A stretch of DNA of 64,000 bases from Loripinus fragilis (taxonomy: Eukaryota; Mollusca; Bivalvia; Lucinida; Lucinidae): the NCBI GenBank assembly GCA_964019695.1, contig OZ026516.1, positions 101,432,368-101,496,367 of the forward strand, given 5' to 3'. The notes beneath the pieces are model-generated. The model was not told the origin of the DNA, searched no databases, and saw nothing but the letters and a program-made list of their open reading frames with translations. How positions within the stretch are numbered: the first letter of the stretch is position 1; the number at the start of each line of letters is the position of its first letter. Shown here piece by piece: positions 41,201 through 56,200 of the stretch. The position numbers were made by a program, and so were the translations under genes.

Positions 41201-44200
41201 AAATTGTGGTAGCAGTTTTGCTATAAGACGTCATCTTTGAACGTACCCTACGCTAAATGAGGCTTAGGTAAATTGAGAGGAAAACACGCCTCACGTTCAA
41301 CCTTCGCTTCCTATTCAGCATATTTCCCTTTACATTTATACATTACATGTATGCAATGGCATACGACAGCAATGTAATATAATTTTTTTGTACATATGGT
41401 ATATTAGACGTGAAAATACTCAACGGAATGGGTGATTTACCCCACCCCCTGAATATAATGTATCCAAATTCAAAAAGAAATGAACTCTTTCCCATTTCTT
41501 AATTTATCAAGTAAAATATCGTATTTATAATCATATCTAAACATTATTCTTATAGCATGGTTGTCATGTTTTACATTTGTTACAAATCAAAGAAAGAACA
41601 TACCACCTGAAAAGACAATTCAGGAATGCGTGTATTACACAATTTTCAGTGTACAGTCTCTGCTGCAATATATTGTATCTTTGGCTTATACTAAATTCTT
41701 ATGTATGGACATGACGATAGCCTTAAAATCATTAAATGAAATGCAGCAAACAGCCAGTATGCGTTTAACCATTAAACAACATGATATTACAGTTATATAC
41801 GTTACTTACTTTCAAATGTATTACTATTTAATGCAGTAATATCATTATTTTACGGGCTACCAAACGACCTCCACAAAATGAGGTTTGAAGATTGTAAATT
41901 TCTAAAACCAAATTATATTAGCCACATCATGAAGTGCGTTAACTTTTCAGCGGTTAAGGCGTTATCCTGCAATAGCCAAATTCACTACGTTACCCTAAAA
42001 TAATAGGAAATACCTAATGTGTTATTATCCAGTTATTTCTTATTCTTACCTATCAATATTAACTTTATTTGAAAGAAAATTACTAGAAATATGATTTTAA
42101 ACTAATTTTGGCACCTGTCATTACAGTTAAATATGTTACTTTCTGCTAAATACAATATTTAATGAAATGACAGCGCTATATCACCAATTGTGTAAACCAC
42201 CAAAATACATGCAATTATAGCTTGTCAGCTATTGACTACAATAACTATATTGATAGCTATGATTTGGGGAAAAACTTAAACTTAATTCTTAAAATTACCT
42301 TTTCTTATTTACAATATTGGTTGAAATCGAGAAATGAAACATTAAAGCAAAAGTTAATCCTTGCCATAGCAAAAAAAAACTGTTTTAATCGTAACGGTTT
42401 CTGTCCCACATATGGCAAACGACATGCCTATTTATAAGGTTAAAACCGCTCTATATCCAATTATTATCCAGTTCGATGAAGAAACAATTCAACTGATGTG
42501 AGTAACATATACAACAAAAGTATTTAACCCATATTAGACTAGCGTTCTTTTTTGTGGGACATAGACAAATAGTACAGGCCAAGATCAGACATCACAGACT
42601 GCAATGTCTGATCAGGTTCTCTACTGCTTGCTTACAGGATGGTCTATTAAAATTTGGATTTGATTTAAAAACAACCCTGAAGACGAAAATGGACTGGTCC
42701 ATTTGATAAATGTGGGAAGTTTCATTCGACTTAAAAGGGTTAGGGAGATAGAGACATTTATCATACGCTTTATCTGGTTCTGCAATGTTATAGAGCATTG
42801 CAACACGATATTTTTTTTCGAATATCCTTAATGGTTATACATTTTAGAGGTCAAGGCGTATCACTTAGAACAACTCTCTTGCATTGTAAATATCATATTG
42901 TAGCTGTTGCAAAATGAATGGACTCAAATAAATTATTGGAAATTTTGTTTTGCATTATTTCTATCAATAAGGCACGGTCTAAACTTGAAATTTGTTCATA
43001 TAAAATCATTACGATATTCAGCAAGTCAAATGTGGACATAATCATTGATGCAAAAATGGCATCCCATTAATCCTTGTATGTTCCAAATAAAACTAAATTG
43101 ATGATAAATAGTAACGTAAATAAAATATCAAATTAGTAAACACATTTGATTTTAGTTCAGCAATGAGGGCTCACTCGAGCCTGTAAAAATATGTCATTAG
43201 ACACATCAGAACATTTGCTGCTTGTATATGTAGATAAAGACAAACGCTAGCTCTACTGCATCAGCATGGTGATTAAACGGTGCATTCGCCCATGTGAGGT
43301 GGGAACCAAAATCACATACGGTGGTTCAAATCTTCAATTGAGCATGTATGAATTACATAAGAGAGGTCAGCAATTGTTTGTTTTTTTATTTTATGGTAAC
43401 GAGATTCACACTTGTGCTACTGTCAAAGATCATATCGAAGATAAGATATTCAAAATCTTGTATATTATATCACATAACATATACAACAATAGAGGCACTG
43501 CTTTATCAACCTCTAAGATTTATACTTACCTTTAAAAGTAATATAAGTATGATTTCTTTTGGAAATGCATTTATTATAGAGTTTACAGTATGGCAGGAAT
43601 AATCCCTCGTTAAATGTTTGTGAATGCTCTTCTATTAGCCTATAATTAATTACTTTTGCTTTTTAATGGGAGTCTGGTCATTCTCAGGTCAGAGATCTCT
43701 ACACACCAAAACTGGAATCACTTCCACCTGCTTACACACTACCAAAGCAGAATTAAAAATCAGTCAAAAGGCAAAAAATAACAATGTTTCAGAATAATGC
43801 TTTTAGCAGTGTGTGCATTGATGAGTATATTTTAATACTTGGCCCATATTTAATAATTAATTCTAAAATTTAAGTCTTAAAGCACTAATTATTACTATAG
43901 CAGACGACATATGTTGTAACACTTTTCTTCATTTTGCTAACAAAAAGACAGAATTAAATTAAATGAAACTTATTGAAAAACAAAATACTTTTCGTTTGAC
44001 AGTTGTTACATTTTAATTTGCATTGATTTGGCTGTTGATTCTAATTAAAACGGGATGCCCATTATCCAATATTGAAATAAAGAAATTGACTGAAAGGTGC
44101 CGCTTCAATCATTTGACAGACCAGCATATTGAGGTTAACTCAGGTTAATGTGTGCCAATTGCTGTAAGATGGCTGTTCCCAGAAGATTAGATACACGGCT

Positions 44201-47200
44201 ATAAAAGCTTCTGTAATTAACTAACCAGATGGATAAATGATCTGTGAAAATAAAATTAGTCTATTACGAAATATTTATTTGTGAATAAAGCAAAATGTTA
44301 AAAAGCATGAACATACACTTTAAGTCTTTCATTGATGGCAAAGACTACTGCACAAAGTGTTTGTAAGAACAATTGACTCTCTGTATGTCTCTATAAATCA
44401 CCACCCTCAACATGTTTTGTGCTTTTATATAATTTCCTATTTATGTGTAATGCATTTGTTTCTGCCTGAAGAAGCAAGATATTTTTTTTCAGAAAAAGCT
44501 GTGTTGATTTTAATTTTATATCACTTAATCATTCTTATGTGTATATACACATAGCGCTTTGTTATCATGAATTATATTTACAAGACTCCTGTAATAATTT
44601 GGCCATGCCACATTCCGTATATCATCAGTTATTTAATCATTGATTGCTAAAACTGAGTAAGATCTCATGACTGCATGTTTTAAACGTTTTATTTTTCCAT
44701 CCAATATCTTGAAAAACACTTTTAAGTATATTTTACATTACCTGCGTGTCACAATGTCTTATTCAGCCTAACATAACTCTTGACTGATAATGTCATATGT
44801 GTTAAAAAATAGTTTCTTAAGCAGCAATTAACATGTGTTCCTTGGATATGATCATATCACATGAGATCATTATAACTGATTTTACCCATTTTCAGGGAAG
44901 TGTTTCTTCAATATAAAACCTCTCCTTATAAAGTGATATTAGTCTAGCAAATGATCAAAGTTACTAACAGTTTCATTAAATAAACTATAAAAGGTATGCT
45001 GTAAATAAACTAAAATCTATTTAAAAGCTGAAACAAGTAATGTGTCATCATCTTCATATGCATGTAAATGTCAGTATAAAATTTGATTTTTAGAGAGTAT
45101 CTTTAAAAGAATAACTGAATACAAACAAGTATAATGCATAACCTCTATTTTAATATATATAAATTTTATCCTACCAACTTTTAGGTCATTAATTTTGTCT
45201 GGAATGTAAGCAAAGAAAAATAGTATAATTTTATTACCATCTCTCTAAACATTTAGTAATTTGTATTTTTTTTCTATGGAAAATTAATCTAGGTATTATA
45301 CTAGGAGCTAATCTATATTATGTTACTGACTTTGTATAATGTGTACAATAGTAAACTGGGTACATAACAATATTTCCAAATGACTGATGAGACGTCATTC
45401 AATTAAACTTAGTTGTGTTGTTTTTCTCCTGCGATAAATATTACAAAATTCTACATCCTTAAAGTTTTAGCTTTTCAGGGCCCAATCGTATACTGTCAGT
45501 AATAACACATAGGACAAACATAGGACCTTATGATATTTGATATGGTTGTATATGTTACTTTGATAAATTTGACAGAAATGAATGTATTCTACTACTACTA
45601 AAGAGCTGTCTATGTCTTTGTTTAAGTGTTTTAGAATCTTTAACTTTGGACAAATCAAAATGAAATTTCGTGGAGATGAAAACTTTAAAAAAATCTTTAT
45701 TGCAAATGTAAACGTTTATAGATATAGTAACTTAATAAAAACTGATAAATATTTTAGAACAAACTGCTGTCTTGTTATTAATTTGAAACAAAACAGGTTT
45801 GAAATAAAATAAAATACCATATGACATATAATATAAGGTATTCAGCAATATATATAACAAGTCTAGAAGTTTGTAATGTACGTTACATATTGTCATACAA
45901 GCATTAAAATATAGATCTTTACACCAGAAACGCTGTTAAGTATAGCTTTTTACTATTGTGTATCGATAGAATGCTTAACTATGGTTCAAAAAGTCAACAG
46001 ATAGTATTGCATGCTAATTTGCAAAGTGAAATGGTTCTGACCATATTCACCATTTGGGGCGGGGTGGTAATCGTATTCAACAGCTTATAATTCTTAAGGT
46101 AGTTATGATAAAAACAAGATGTTTGCAGTTTTGAAACAGTCAGGTAATTATCTTTTCCAAACATGGTATGTAAAACGAATATACCCATTATAGAACTTAT
46201 AAAATTAAACTTTGACCAAAATTAATTGATTTTATAAGGCGTAATTGAAGAAATAACGTAAATTACAGTTATAACATAAAAGTTGTGCTTCTGGGTGCAA
46301 ACAATTTATTTTCATAATTGTTTAGGTCCTTATCGAGGTTTTGGCAGTAAATAACGACCGCATGCACCATCTGGGTACAACCTGGATACCATTCCTTATC
46401 CAAATGTCGCCATTTTTATATAGTAAAAAATGGGGTAGGTGTACAAAACGACTCGTCCTGGAAAACGGCTACCACAATTTGACTGTACGACGTGCCTAGA
46501 AATGTTGTAGAAGGGTAGACTAAGTTCTAACTATTTCTGAAGTCAAACCTTTTCTGGCTTGACAATTGTGCCAAGTCAATTTTCAAAAACCTAGCTCCTT
46601 GACTATGACGGTATCCATATGTATTTATGTTGGATTTGGGCCAGTGGTGCAGGTTAAGTCATTTAGAGCAAACAGCAACCAATCGTAATTTATGCAACTT
46701 CTGTACATGTGCCATTTTGGCTACAAAGATATTCTTTAAACGTGCACGTGATAGAAACTTTCTCATTCAAGTATTACGAATACAAACCGTACAGGTTTTG
46801 AAGAAACACCATGGACGCACAGGCTCATCCGTCTTGGCACTTTCAATTTCATATGGACTGGGTCAACAATAAAATGGGCCACTTCTCACGAGAAAATCAG
46901 TCTTCGAGTTGATTTTTTTTTATTTAGCTATTATATTCCCAGAGGCGCTGATTAGACTGCGCGAGAGTTATTCGCATGCAACAGTATCAGGTTTTCTCGG
47001 GAGGTGGTTCAAATATATACCTTGCTCTCTCGGGTATGCCACAGTTGTTTCCACCGGCAACGTTGGCGCAAGTGTCCCTGCAATGAAAAAATATGAACTA
47101 ACTCTTAAAGCGCCACGTCACGACTGCAGCAGACGACAAATTTTGCGACATCTTTCCTTATTTTCGAAAGAAATAAGGTATGATATTTCATGAGAATCGC

Positions 47201-50200
47201 CTGCCAGCAGACGATTCTCAAGATATATCGTGCCTTATTTGTTATTTTTGAAAAAGCAGTAAAATTTGAAATTGTAGGTGGCTCTTTATGGGCTAAGTGT
47301 ATCCTGAAATACAAGTCGATTTTAGGATATCCATAATTTGATTTTAACACGCCAAAAATCTTATAAATATTGGATATCCGTAATTCGATTTATGGATAGC
47401 CAATAACGATTTATGGATATCCAAATCGTAGATACATCCGGTTTTAGGATATGTTTACTTCGATTTTAGGATATTCATTTAATAATCCGGACCTCCCCCC
47501 ACCCCGAAAAATCACAAGTGCTTAGACGTCGCGTCAGATGTTGGTGTTAATTTGTGTAACGTCAAAAGTTGAAGTTGTTTAAACACGTCAAACAATGAGA
47601 TTTTCACAGATAAGAGAGGCGATCTTCCTTGCGTTAATATTTCTAAGCACACATGCCCAGTTGTAAAATGATCAGATTTAAAGTTTGTTTTGGTTTATAT
47701 ATATTTAAGTTTTTAAAAGTTTTATTAATACATGTTCCCGAGTAGAATTACGAAAAGTAGGGTATACCCAGGTAAGCACAATTATCTTCAGTAGTAAATG
47801 CGATTGGTCGGTCGGTGTTTATTAACTACATAAATCTATTCTCGTTGCAGTAGACTTCAATGGACAGACGGACGGACAGACAGGGTGATTATAGGTCTTA
47901 AGGATATCTTCGCTGCACACACTTTTGCATGTTTTATATTAAATATGCCAATACGTAAGCGTTTGGTACTTAACGCATTGTCCGGCAACTAGGACTCGCG
48001 ACTCGGGAAATTCTGTGTAATTGTACAGGCTCGTCAGAGTAAAGTATGAATGTAGATGATAAATAGTTGTAGAATTGAGACCTCTATCACCGCTTGATAC
48101 ATGTATGTCGGCATCCACATTTTCACGAGGCTTTTGCGTATATGCGATAATGACCAAAATATCGCCAAGAGTTAGTGTTGGCCAAAACAAACATGTAGAC
48201 ACAAATGAATGAAAACAACAAAGAAATGAATTTATTTGAGATTCGAGCACGTCACGTTTGAGTTTCAGACACAGCCTTTTCATCGTATGGCTTCCAATGA
48301 GTTGACTATTACTAATACCTAGCAATATGATGTACAGTCTCGGGACATGCAGTTGTTTGTCACTTTGCGACGTCGCCGCTTGAAACAAGACCTTTCTAGA
48401 ATTTTGTTAAAAATACCATGACAAACTTAATGGGTTAAATTTTATAAAACTTACAGGGATGAAGAGCAAATAGAGAGCAGCAATATACAATAAATGACTA
48501 AAATAATTACACTTTTGGTTCTCAAGTAGAACGCATTTAAAAGTGAATGTAAATTTTAAAACATCACTATTCCCTGGAAAAAACATCACTATTCCCTAAA
48601 ACATCTGGAAATACATCGATTTAAGCGGCAACGTCACTGGGTGGAGAGTGTGTGTCCACAGGAGCTTGAAGTTTGGTCCTTACATTACATGTATATGCCT
48701 CATAATCAAAAGCTTAAATGTCATCATTGCGTAATGACATTATGAGCTTTCGGTTTAGGGGCTATAGGAGTGAATAAGGATCGAATTTCAAGCTCCTGTG
48801 ATATATTTCCTGAATATTCCTGAAAACAGGGGTAAAGGTCACTGAATATTCAGATTTCTCGAATCAATTCTGGCCAGTGACCTATTTTATATTACTTTAT
48901 ATAGGACAGTGTCCTACAAGACTGCTAATGCATCAGTATATAAGTATATAAGTTTTAAGAAAATGCGCGATTAAGTTTTTGGCATTTACGCATATTATAA
49001 CGCTAAAATGTTAACGTTTTTACGACGCGATTAGCAAAGTAAAAAAAAAACGGCGTCTGTGACATTTTTGCTAGACAAAGCATTTTGGCGATATTTTATT
49101 CAATATTTAACAATTTCTCTTAATTTAAAAACAGCATAAAATATATGAAAAACGAATTTACATATCTTATTTAGAGAGAAATAAGTTTGAAGAAACATCT
49201 TTTCATTTAGTATTGAATTTAAGTCTCATATTTCCGAAGACGCCATTTGCGTGTGACATTTTTGCTAGACATAGCAAAATAACAAATATTTGCTCTAAAT
49301 ATGGAAAAAATCAAGAATAGATCCAAATTTTGATTCTATTTTGAAAACGCATTTTTGTGATATACTTCGAATTTCAAAAACACGAGGCACTAAAAGTAAT
49401 ACATCAACATAAATACACAGACCCCATGTTTTCAACGTTTTCTTTAAATCTCTACACGTTCCGTTTCTTTGCTTGGTTGGCTATTTCTGGTTAGTTTGGC
49501 GATTAACGCCAATTTCTCGCATGTCGTCGTGAGGATAAGCGCAAAAAGTAGCTATGCGGGGAAAATTACAAGATTCGATGCATTATTAGTTAAAACTTTT
49601 GGATTTAGAAACACTCTGCCAAACGATTTCTGTTACGTTTCTACATGCAAAACATCAGCAATTTATACGGAACATGTAAGCGATAACTTTTTCTTTGTAT
49701 CTTAATTTGTCTTTCGTTTTTCATCAATGTAAAATATAATTAATAACCTTTTCTTTGATGTTTAGTTTGTAAAAATGTATAATAGAATAAAAGAAATAGA
49801 GAACTTTCAATAGAGAGGACCCCTACGTTTTTAAAATTAACACCAACATCTGACGCGTCGTCTTAGCAATTCTGGTACGGACCCCCCTCGAGAAGCAATT
49901 TGACATTTCGAATCCAATTGCGGGTCCAATTGCTTCTCGAAAGAGGCCCGTACGGCCCTCTGTAAAATACGATGACTAAAAAATAAAATAAAATAAAACA
50001 TTGTCACCCCCACCCCCTTGACGGAATATTCTGGATCCGCGCATAAAAAGAAAGATTTGGACAGATGGTATTCGGATATATGGGTATCCTTCAATACACC
50101 TGATTTTGAATGTCCTGAAATTGAATTATACTCAGCGGTATTTTAGGAGGTCCCAAGATTGAATTATAGATGTCCAAAATTTAGAATGATTTTGGAATAT

Positions 50201-53200
50201 CCAAATATCCTTTTTAGGATATCCCATACTATCTTTTAGATTATTAGATGATTAAATTAAAAATATTCAAAACGTGAATAACGAATACCCTACCATACAT
50301 TTTAGATATCCAAAATAGTTCAGTATATACATAATTATTTTGCGATAACCTTAATTTATTTTAATATACCTAAAACTATTTATGGATATCCTTAAAATGA
50401 AGTTTCAATGTTTTAACAAGGGACCTCTTTATCTTCATTGACCGCAAAACACAAAGCAAAATACATTTTCACTGGCACAAAGAAGTCTCCATATATGTTC
50501 TATATTTATCAGACACCAATCCAAAATATGCGAATATTTTAAATATTTGCACGCCCACCCGTAGTAAATTTAACCCATTCATAAAAAATCACGCAACGAA
50601 CAAGAACAGAAAAATCACAAATGAGCCAGTTAATGAAAAACTTGACCCGCGAAGGCCCACACTAGCTTGTGCACCATAGCATTCACTACTCGCAGAAATA
50701 ACTAACCCTTAAAGCGCCACCTATAATTTGCAGTAGACGACAATTTCAAATTTTGCCGATTTTTCAAAAATAACAAATAAGGCATGATATTTCATGAGAA
50801 TCGTCTGCTGGCAGACGATTCTCATGTAATATCATACCTTATTTTTGTCGAAAATTGAGAAAAATGTCGCAAAATTTGTCGTCTGCTGCAGTCGTGATTG
50901 GCGCTTTAAGTGTTAAATATGGTGCCAGACAGGCGACAAAAGCAGACGATATTTTTCAGATTCATGGATTTAAGGGTTAAGATGTATACGAATATATTCT
51001 TGTGGGAAATCATAAAATCTATTAACGAAATCGTTTTGCCAAATTAGGCCCAATGTCAGGAATTCAAATTTGAATTGCTATGATGTAGCTAGAACTGGCC
51101 CCGATGTTTTACATAAATCCTTGCTTAGTAATGGTTCAACACAGGAAGACCCGTTCCGATATAACTGAAAAAATGTTGACTGGGACGTAAAGGATCAAAT
51201 CAAACAAACAAACAAGAGTAACGGCCTAAATAGAATTTGGATGATGAGGGGGATTTCCGGATATTTTTTTTGGAGGCAGAATTATCAGTCAGGCCTCCAG
51301 ATAAGAGTGCGTATTTGAAAATATGTTTTCTTATTTCTCAGCCAAAACATATCTTGTGGATATTCAAAAGAACCGTCTCAATTAGACGGTTCTCTTTAGT
51401 AACCACAACACATGTTTAAATCAATGGGTAAGGAAATAATTACAATTTTACGCTCTTGAAATGTCCTTATCTGGAGCCCATGTTTAAGAAGGAATACAAG
51501 CACATGGTTTGACAAATTCACATCTTCTTTTTGGAATTCCGGCAAATCGCGGATATATGTGTAACATCATATCGGATGCTAACAGGAATTCAACAACGGA
51601 TACAACCAATATAGACAACAGTACATGTGCATACAAGCATCAATTAGCGTTGCTAACGTAGCGCAAGCCAACGTTTAAAAAGCAAGACATGAACGTTTTG
51701 TCCTTGACCTATGACTCCAAGGTCATAACGATGAAGAGAACCCCATGTTCTATTCTACACACCATAGACAATCATTGTGTCAAATATGAACACTGGTCAA
51801 AAAATGAAAGAGGAGTTCAGGTTACAAGCCGTGTTACAGATTTTGAGTACATTTGACCTTGACCGTTGACTTCAAGGTCATATCGGTGATTCGAAATATA
51901 ACTTGTCATCAACAAACCATAGGCAATCGTTGTGCCAAATATGAACAGCCTTGGTCAAAAATGAAAGAGGAATTCGCGCTGTATGCCATAAAACATATTT
52001 AAAGTATATTTGACCTTGACCTATGATTACAAGGTCATATCGGTAATCTGAAACCATCTTTGTAATCTACAAAGCGATCATTGTGCTAAATATGAACACC
52101 CTCCATCAACAAATGAAAGAGGAAATCGCGTTACGAGTCGCAAGACAGAATTTAAACTTTTTGGAGCTTGACCTTTCACTCCAAGGTCATAACAGCTATA
52201 AAAATGAAAGGGGGTTCAGATTACAAGCCATATTACAGAATTGAGTAAACTTTACCTTGACCTTTGACTCCAATGTAATTTTAATGACTTGAAACCTTTG
52301 TTGTAATCAAAACACGATATGTATTCATTGTGCAAAATATGAATACCCTCCATCAGAAAATGAAAGGGGAGTTCAGATTTTAAAGACTTTGACTGCAAGG
52401 TCATATTTGGCGATCTGAAACCTTCGTTTATATCTACGCACCATAAGTAATCATTGTGCTTAATATGAACACCCACCGTCATAAAATGAAAGATAAATTA
52501 ACATTAAGAGTCATATATGTGACTGTGACCTTGATCTTCGACTCTAAGGCAATAGCATTAATCTAGAGCTTTCATTGTGAACTACAAACCATAGGCAATA
52601 ATTGTGCCAAATATGTTAGAAGATTTCGCATTGCAAGCTGTAGACAGGTTTTAAGTCTGTATGACCTTAACTTTTGACTCCAAGGTCATATCAGCAATCT
52701 GAAACTTTCGTTGTAATCTACACACCATAAGCAATCATTGTACAAAATATGAACATTCTCCATCAATGTAAAAGGAGTTCGTGTAAGTTCGTCGTAAGAC
52801 AGATTTTAAGTATATTTGACCTTGACTTTTGACTCTAAGGCTATATCCGTATTACGAGACCCATGTTGTAATCTACACAACATATGCAATCATTGTGCCA
52901 CAAATGAAAGAGGAGTGCGTGTTACGAGCTGTAGACAGATTTTTAGTATATGCGACCTTGACCTTATACTCCAAAATCACACTGGTGATTTGAAACCTTG
53001 GTTCTTATCTACACACCTTAAACAATCATTGTGCTAATTATTAACACCATCTCTCAAACAAGGAAAGAGGAATTCGCGTTACGATTCAAAAGACAGGTTT
53101 CAAACATATTTGACCTTGACCTTTGACTCCAAGGTCATAGCACTGATGTGGAACATTTGTTGTAATCTACACACCATAGGCAATCATTTTGCCAAATATG

Positions 53201-56200
53201 AATACCCTCGGTAAAAAAATGAAAGATGGTATATTAAGCCATAGACAGGTTTTAACTACATGTGACCTTGACCTTTGACTCCAAGGTCATGTATGTAAAT
53301 TGAAACCGTCCTTGTAATACAAACGTCATAAGCAATCATTATGCTAAAGATGAACACCTTCCATCAAAATACTGAAAGGGTAGTTCAAGGCATAAGTCAG
53401 ATTTTAAGACTATCTGACCTTTACCATTCACTCTAAGGTCATATCCTTATTCCGAGACCTTTGGTGTAATCTACACATGATAGGCATTGTGCCAAATACG
53501 AACACCCTTGGTCAATAAATGAAAGAGGAATTCGGATTTCGAGACGTGGACAGGTTTAAGTATATGTGACCTTGACCTTTGACCTCAAGGTCATATCAAT
53601 GACACAGTGTAGGACCGGAAGTGTACGGTATTTGTGCTTGTACATTCTTTTGAGATTGTACATCGACGGATAAGTTATTTGTGCAAGGCGGTCGCTTGGA
53701 AACGGTAAGCAGATTTGTAGTTTTTGTCAGTTTTGATTATTTTTCTGTGAAATAAAGTATCGGCATTGTTTGCGTAATGACTCGGGGACATTTCAGGTGC
53801 ATGTACATGTTATTCAAAGTCACGGTTTCGCAACGAAAAGACTTGAATCATGTCAACATAAGAATTGTGAAAACATCTGACATAAAATAGACGCCGTTTT
53901 TGAGATGTTATCGAGTATCCTTTTGAAACTTTATATGTCAAGAACAAAAAACAGCAATAAAAATGAACGGCACTATCAAGTGTATGTGAGTTTATTCTCA
54001 CAATGAGGTAAAAATGCTAAGTAGGTCATTGGTTTCAATGCTAATTTTTGTAATTGCCGTTCAAATAACCGTACAAATATGGAATTAAACAGTGCAAACA
54101 AAAACCCCTACCATGACAGTTTTATTGTATGCATCGATAAACAAGCCTATAAACTAAGTTTACAGATTACTAAAAATGTGAAAAATAGTGAAAAACTGAA
54201 ATAAACAAATGTCTGGTTGAAGATATCGAGCTTGCAAAGACACTGAAACTCGGACGAAACCAGGTGATAGCGTGATTTTCGTTGTTTTGTGAAACTTTCG
54301 GATTTAATGAAAAAAATCGAATAGTGGAAATCGATAGCTCAGCCTGTGTAACCTAATTTCCATCCACCAGAATTCCACTTAGAATGAAAGGCGTTTGAAA
54401 AAAGAGAAACTTCTTGTCAACCTACCCCTCGCTTCATTGCACAAATAACTTATCCGTCGATGTACAATCTCAAAAGAATGTACAAGCACAAATACCGTAC
54501 ACTTCCGGTCCTACACTGTGAATGATATATGAAACTTTTTTAATCTGCACATTTATGTGACCTTGACCTTTGACTCAAAGGTCATTTCGGTAATTTGAGT
54601 TGTTCGTAGTGGTCTACATGGCATATGCAATCATTATGCCCATGAGGAATTCGCGTTACGAGCAAAACTGACTGACGGATGGACAGACGGGCAGACGGAA
54701 GGATGAACGGATGGAGGAAAGGATGGGCGGGATCTGTTACAATATATTCAACATTATTTTTGTTGTATATGTTACCTATGGCAAAAAGAACAGTGAAATG
54801 AGATTTTACATCAGATTGTTGTATATAATAGTGAAAGACCATACTTCATCAACAACATAACCAGTAAAACGTGTTAATGATTAAGTAAACAAGTCAATGT
54901 TTTCCTTCAATATAAAACGTCAATTTTCATCTGTCTTTGGATTTTGCAGACGAAATGGTCATGCGAACGGAAACTGTATACGTGTGAGCAGATCAGACTC
55001 ACACATAACCAGGACTCAGAAAATGAAAACATTTAACGCAACTTTATGTTGTTTTGGTGAATGTTGTGATTTTCAAGCTGTGTCATTTGACATCGATCAT
55101 CAGGGCAGAATTTCACTGATATCAGATACTATTATTTATTGATATGCCTAACACAATACGTGTTACTTTATTACGAGTCCAAAATGTCATAAATTTATGA
55201 TATAATTTAGTTGGTTAAGCATAAAAAACATATATTTGGTGGTTTCAGTATAAATGAAAGATTTGAAATCACAAAATATATTTGATTTGATTAATAGTTA
55301 GATTCATCACAAATTAAGTTCATCATTCCAGATGATTTTATTAGTAATTCTTGACAGAACGAAAATCGATTTCTGACTTAATCAAAATAACTGAGAATTG
55401 AGAATGAAATTTTAGTCAAATACAAACATTACATTTTTTTTTTACATGTCATTTATTCGTTCTTACTATTGTAAAATCATAAACGGTTTTAGCAATAACA
55501 ATGTATTTGCCAGTGAACTATTAAAACCTTTTCCATATTTGTATTGCTATAATCAATCCAAATATTCATCGAGATACTAGCCAATTTTATTAAGCATATC
55601 CGAAGTTACGTTAGTCAACCACCAGAAGAATGTTTGAAAATTATCTAGATTTATTGCTGCTAAAAATTTGAAAAAGACTGTTTATGTATTCATTCAACTT
55701 TTGATCAAAAAGTGTTGCTCATCCTCTACTGCACCTGTATTACATTCGTCACAAAGTCTTTCTGACCGATCCAGCTCTGAAAACCCTCCCTTTCCCAGTC
55801 TAAATTTTAAGTATAATGAGCAGAAATTCTTAACATTGTAATACTTTTCCGATTATTAACATTTTCAATCTGATATATTTTTCATATCCAAAGTGAGTCT
55901 CAGAAGTGTTCTTGTGTGTATCACTCGTCCAAAAATACATATAATTAGTCAAACATCATTGGATCTGAAATTCTGATTATTAATACATATTGTTCGTTGG
56001 CCATAATTTGATCCGAAATTCTGATTATAAATACATATTGTTCGTTGACCATAATTTTTATTCGAAATTCTGATTATAAAGTTGACATGATTTGATCCGA
56101 AATTCTGATTATAAATTCATGTTGTAATGATCTGAAATTATCATATATATTATAAGTGGTTTTAAACGATAAGAAGTATTTACATGTAACGTATTTGATT

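Noticed and set aside
47939..48388. 149-codon minus-strand frame
   Set aside because: Longest complete frame but without recognisable motifs, no splice context, and within a transposon-like interval; kept only as part of that element.
54897..55142. Cys-containing plus-strand frame (FGFCRRNGHANGNC)
   Set aside because: No splice sites in phase, no domain, and inside the gene 2 intron on the other strand.
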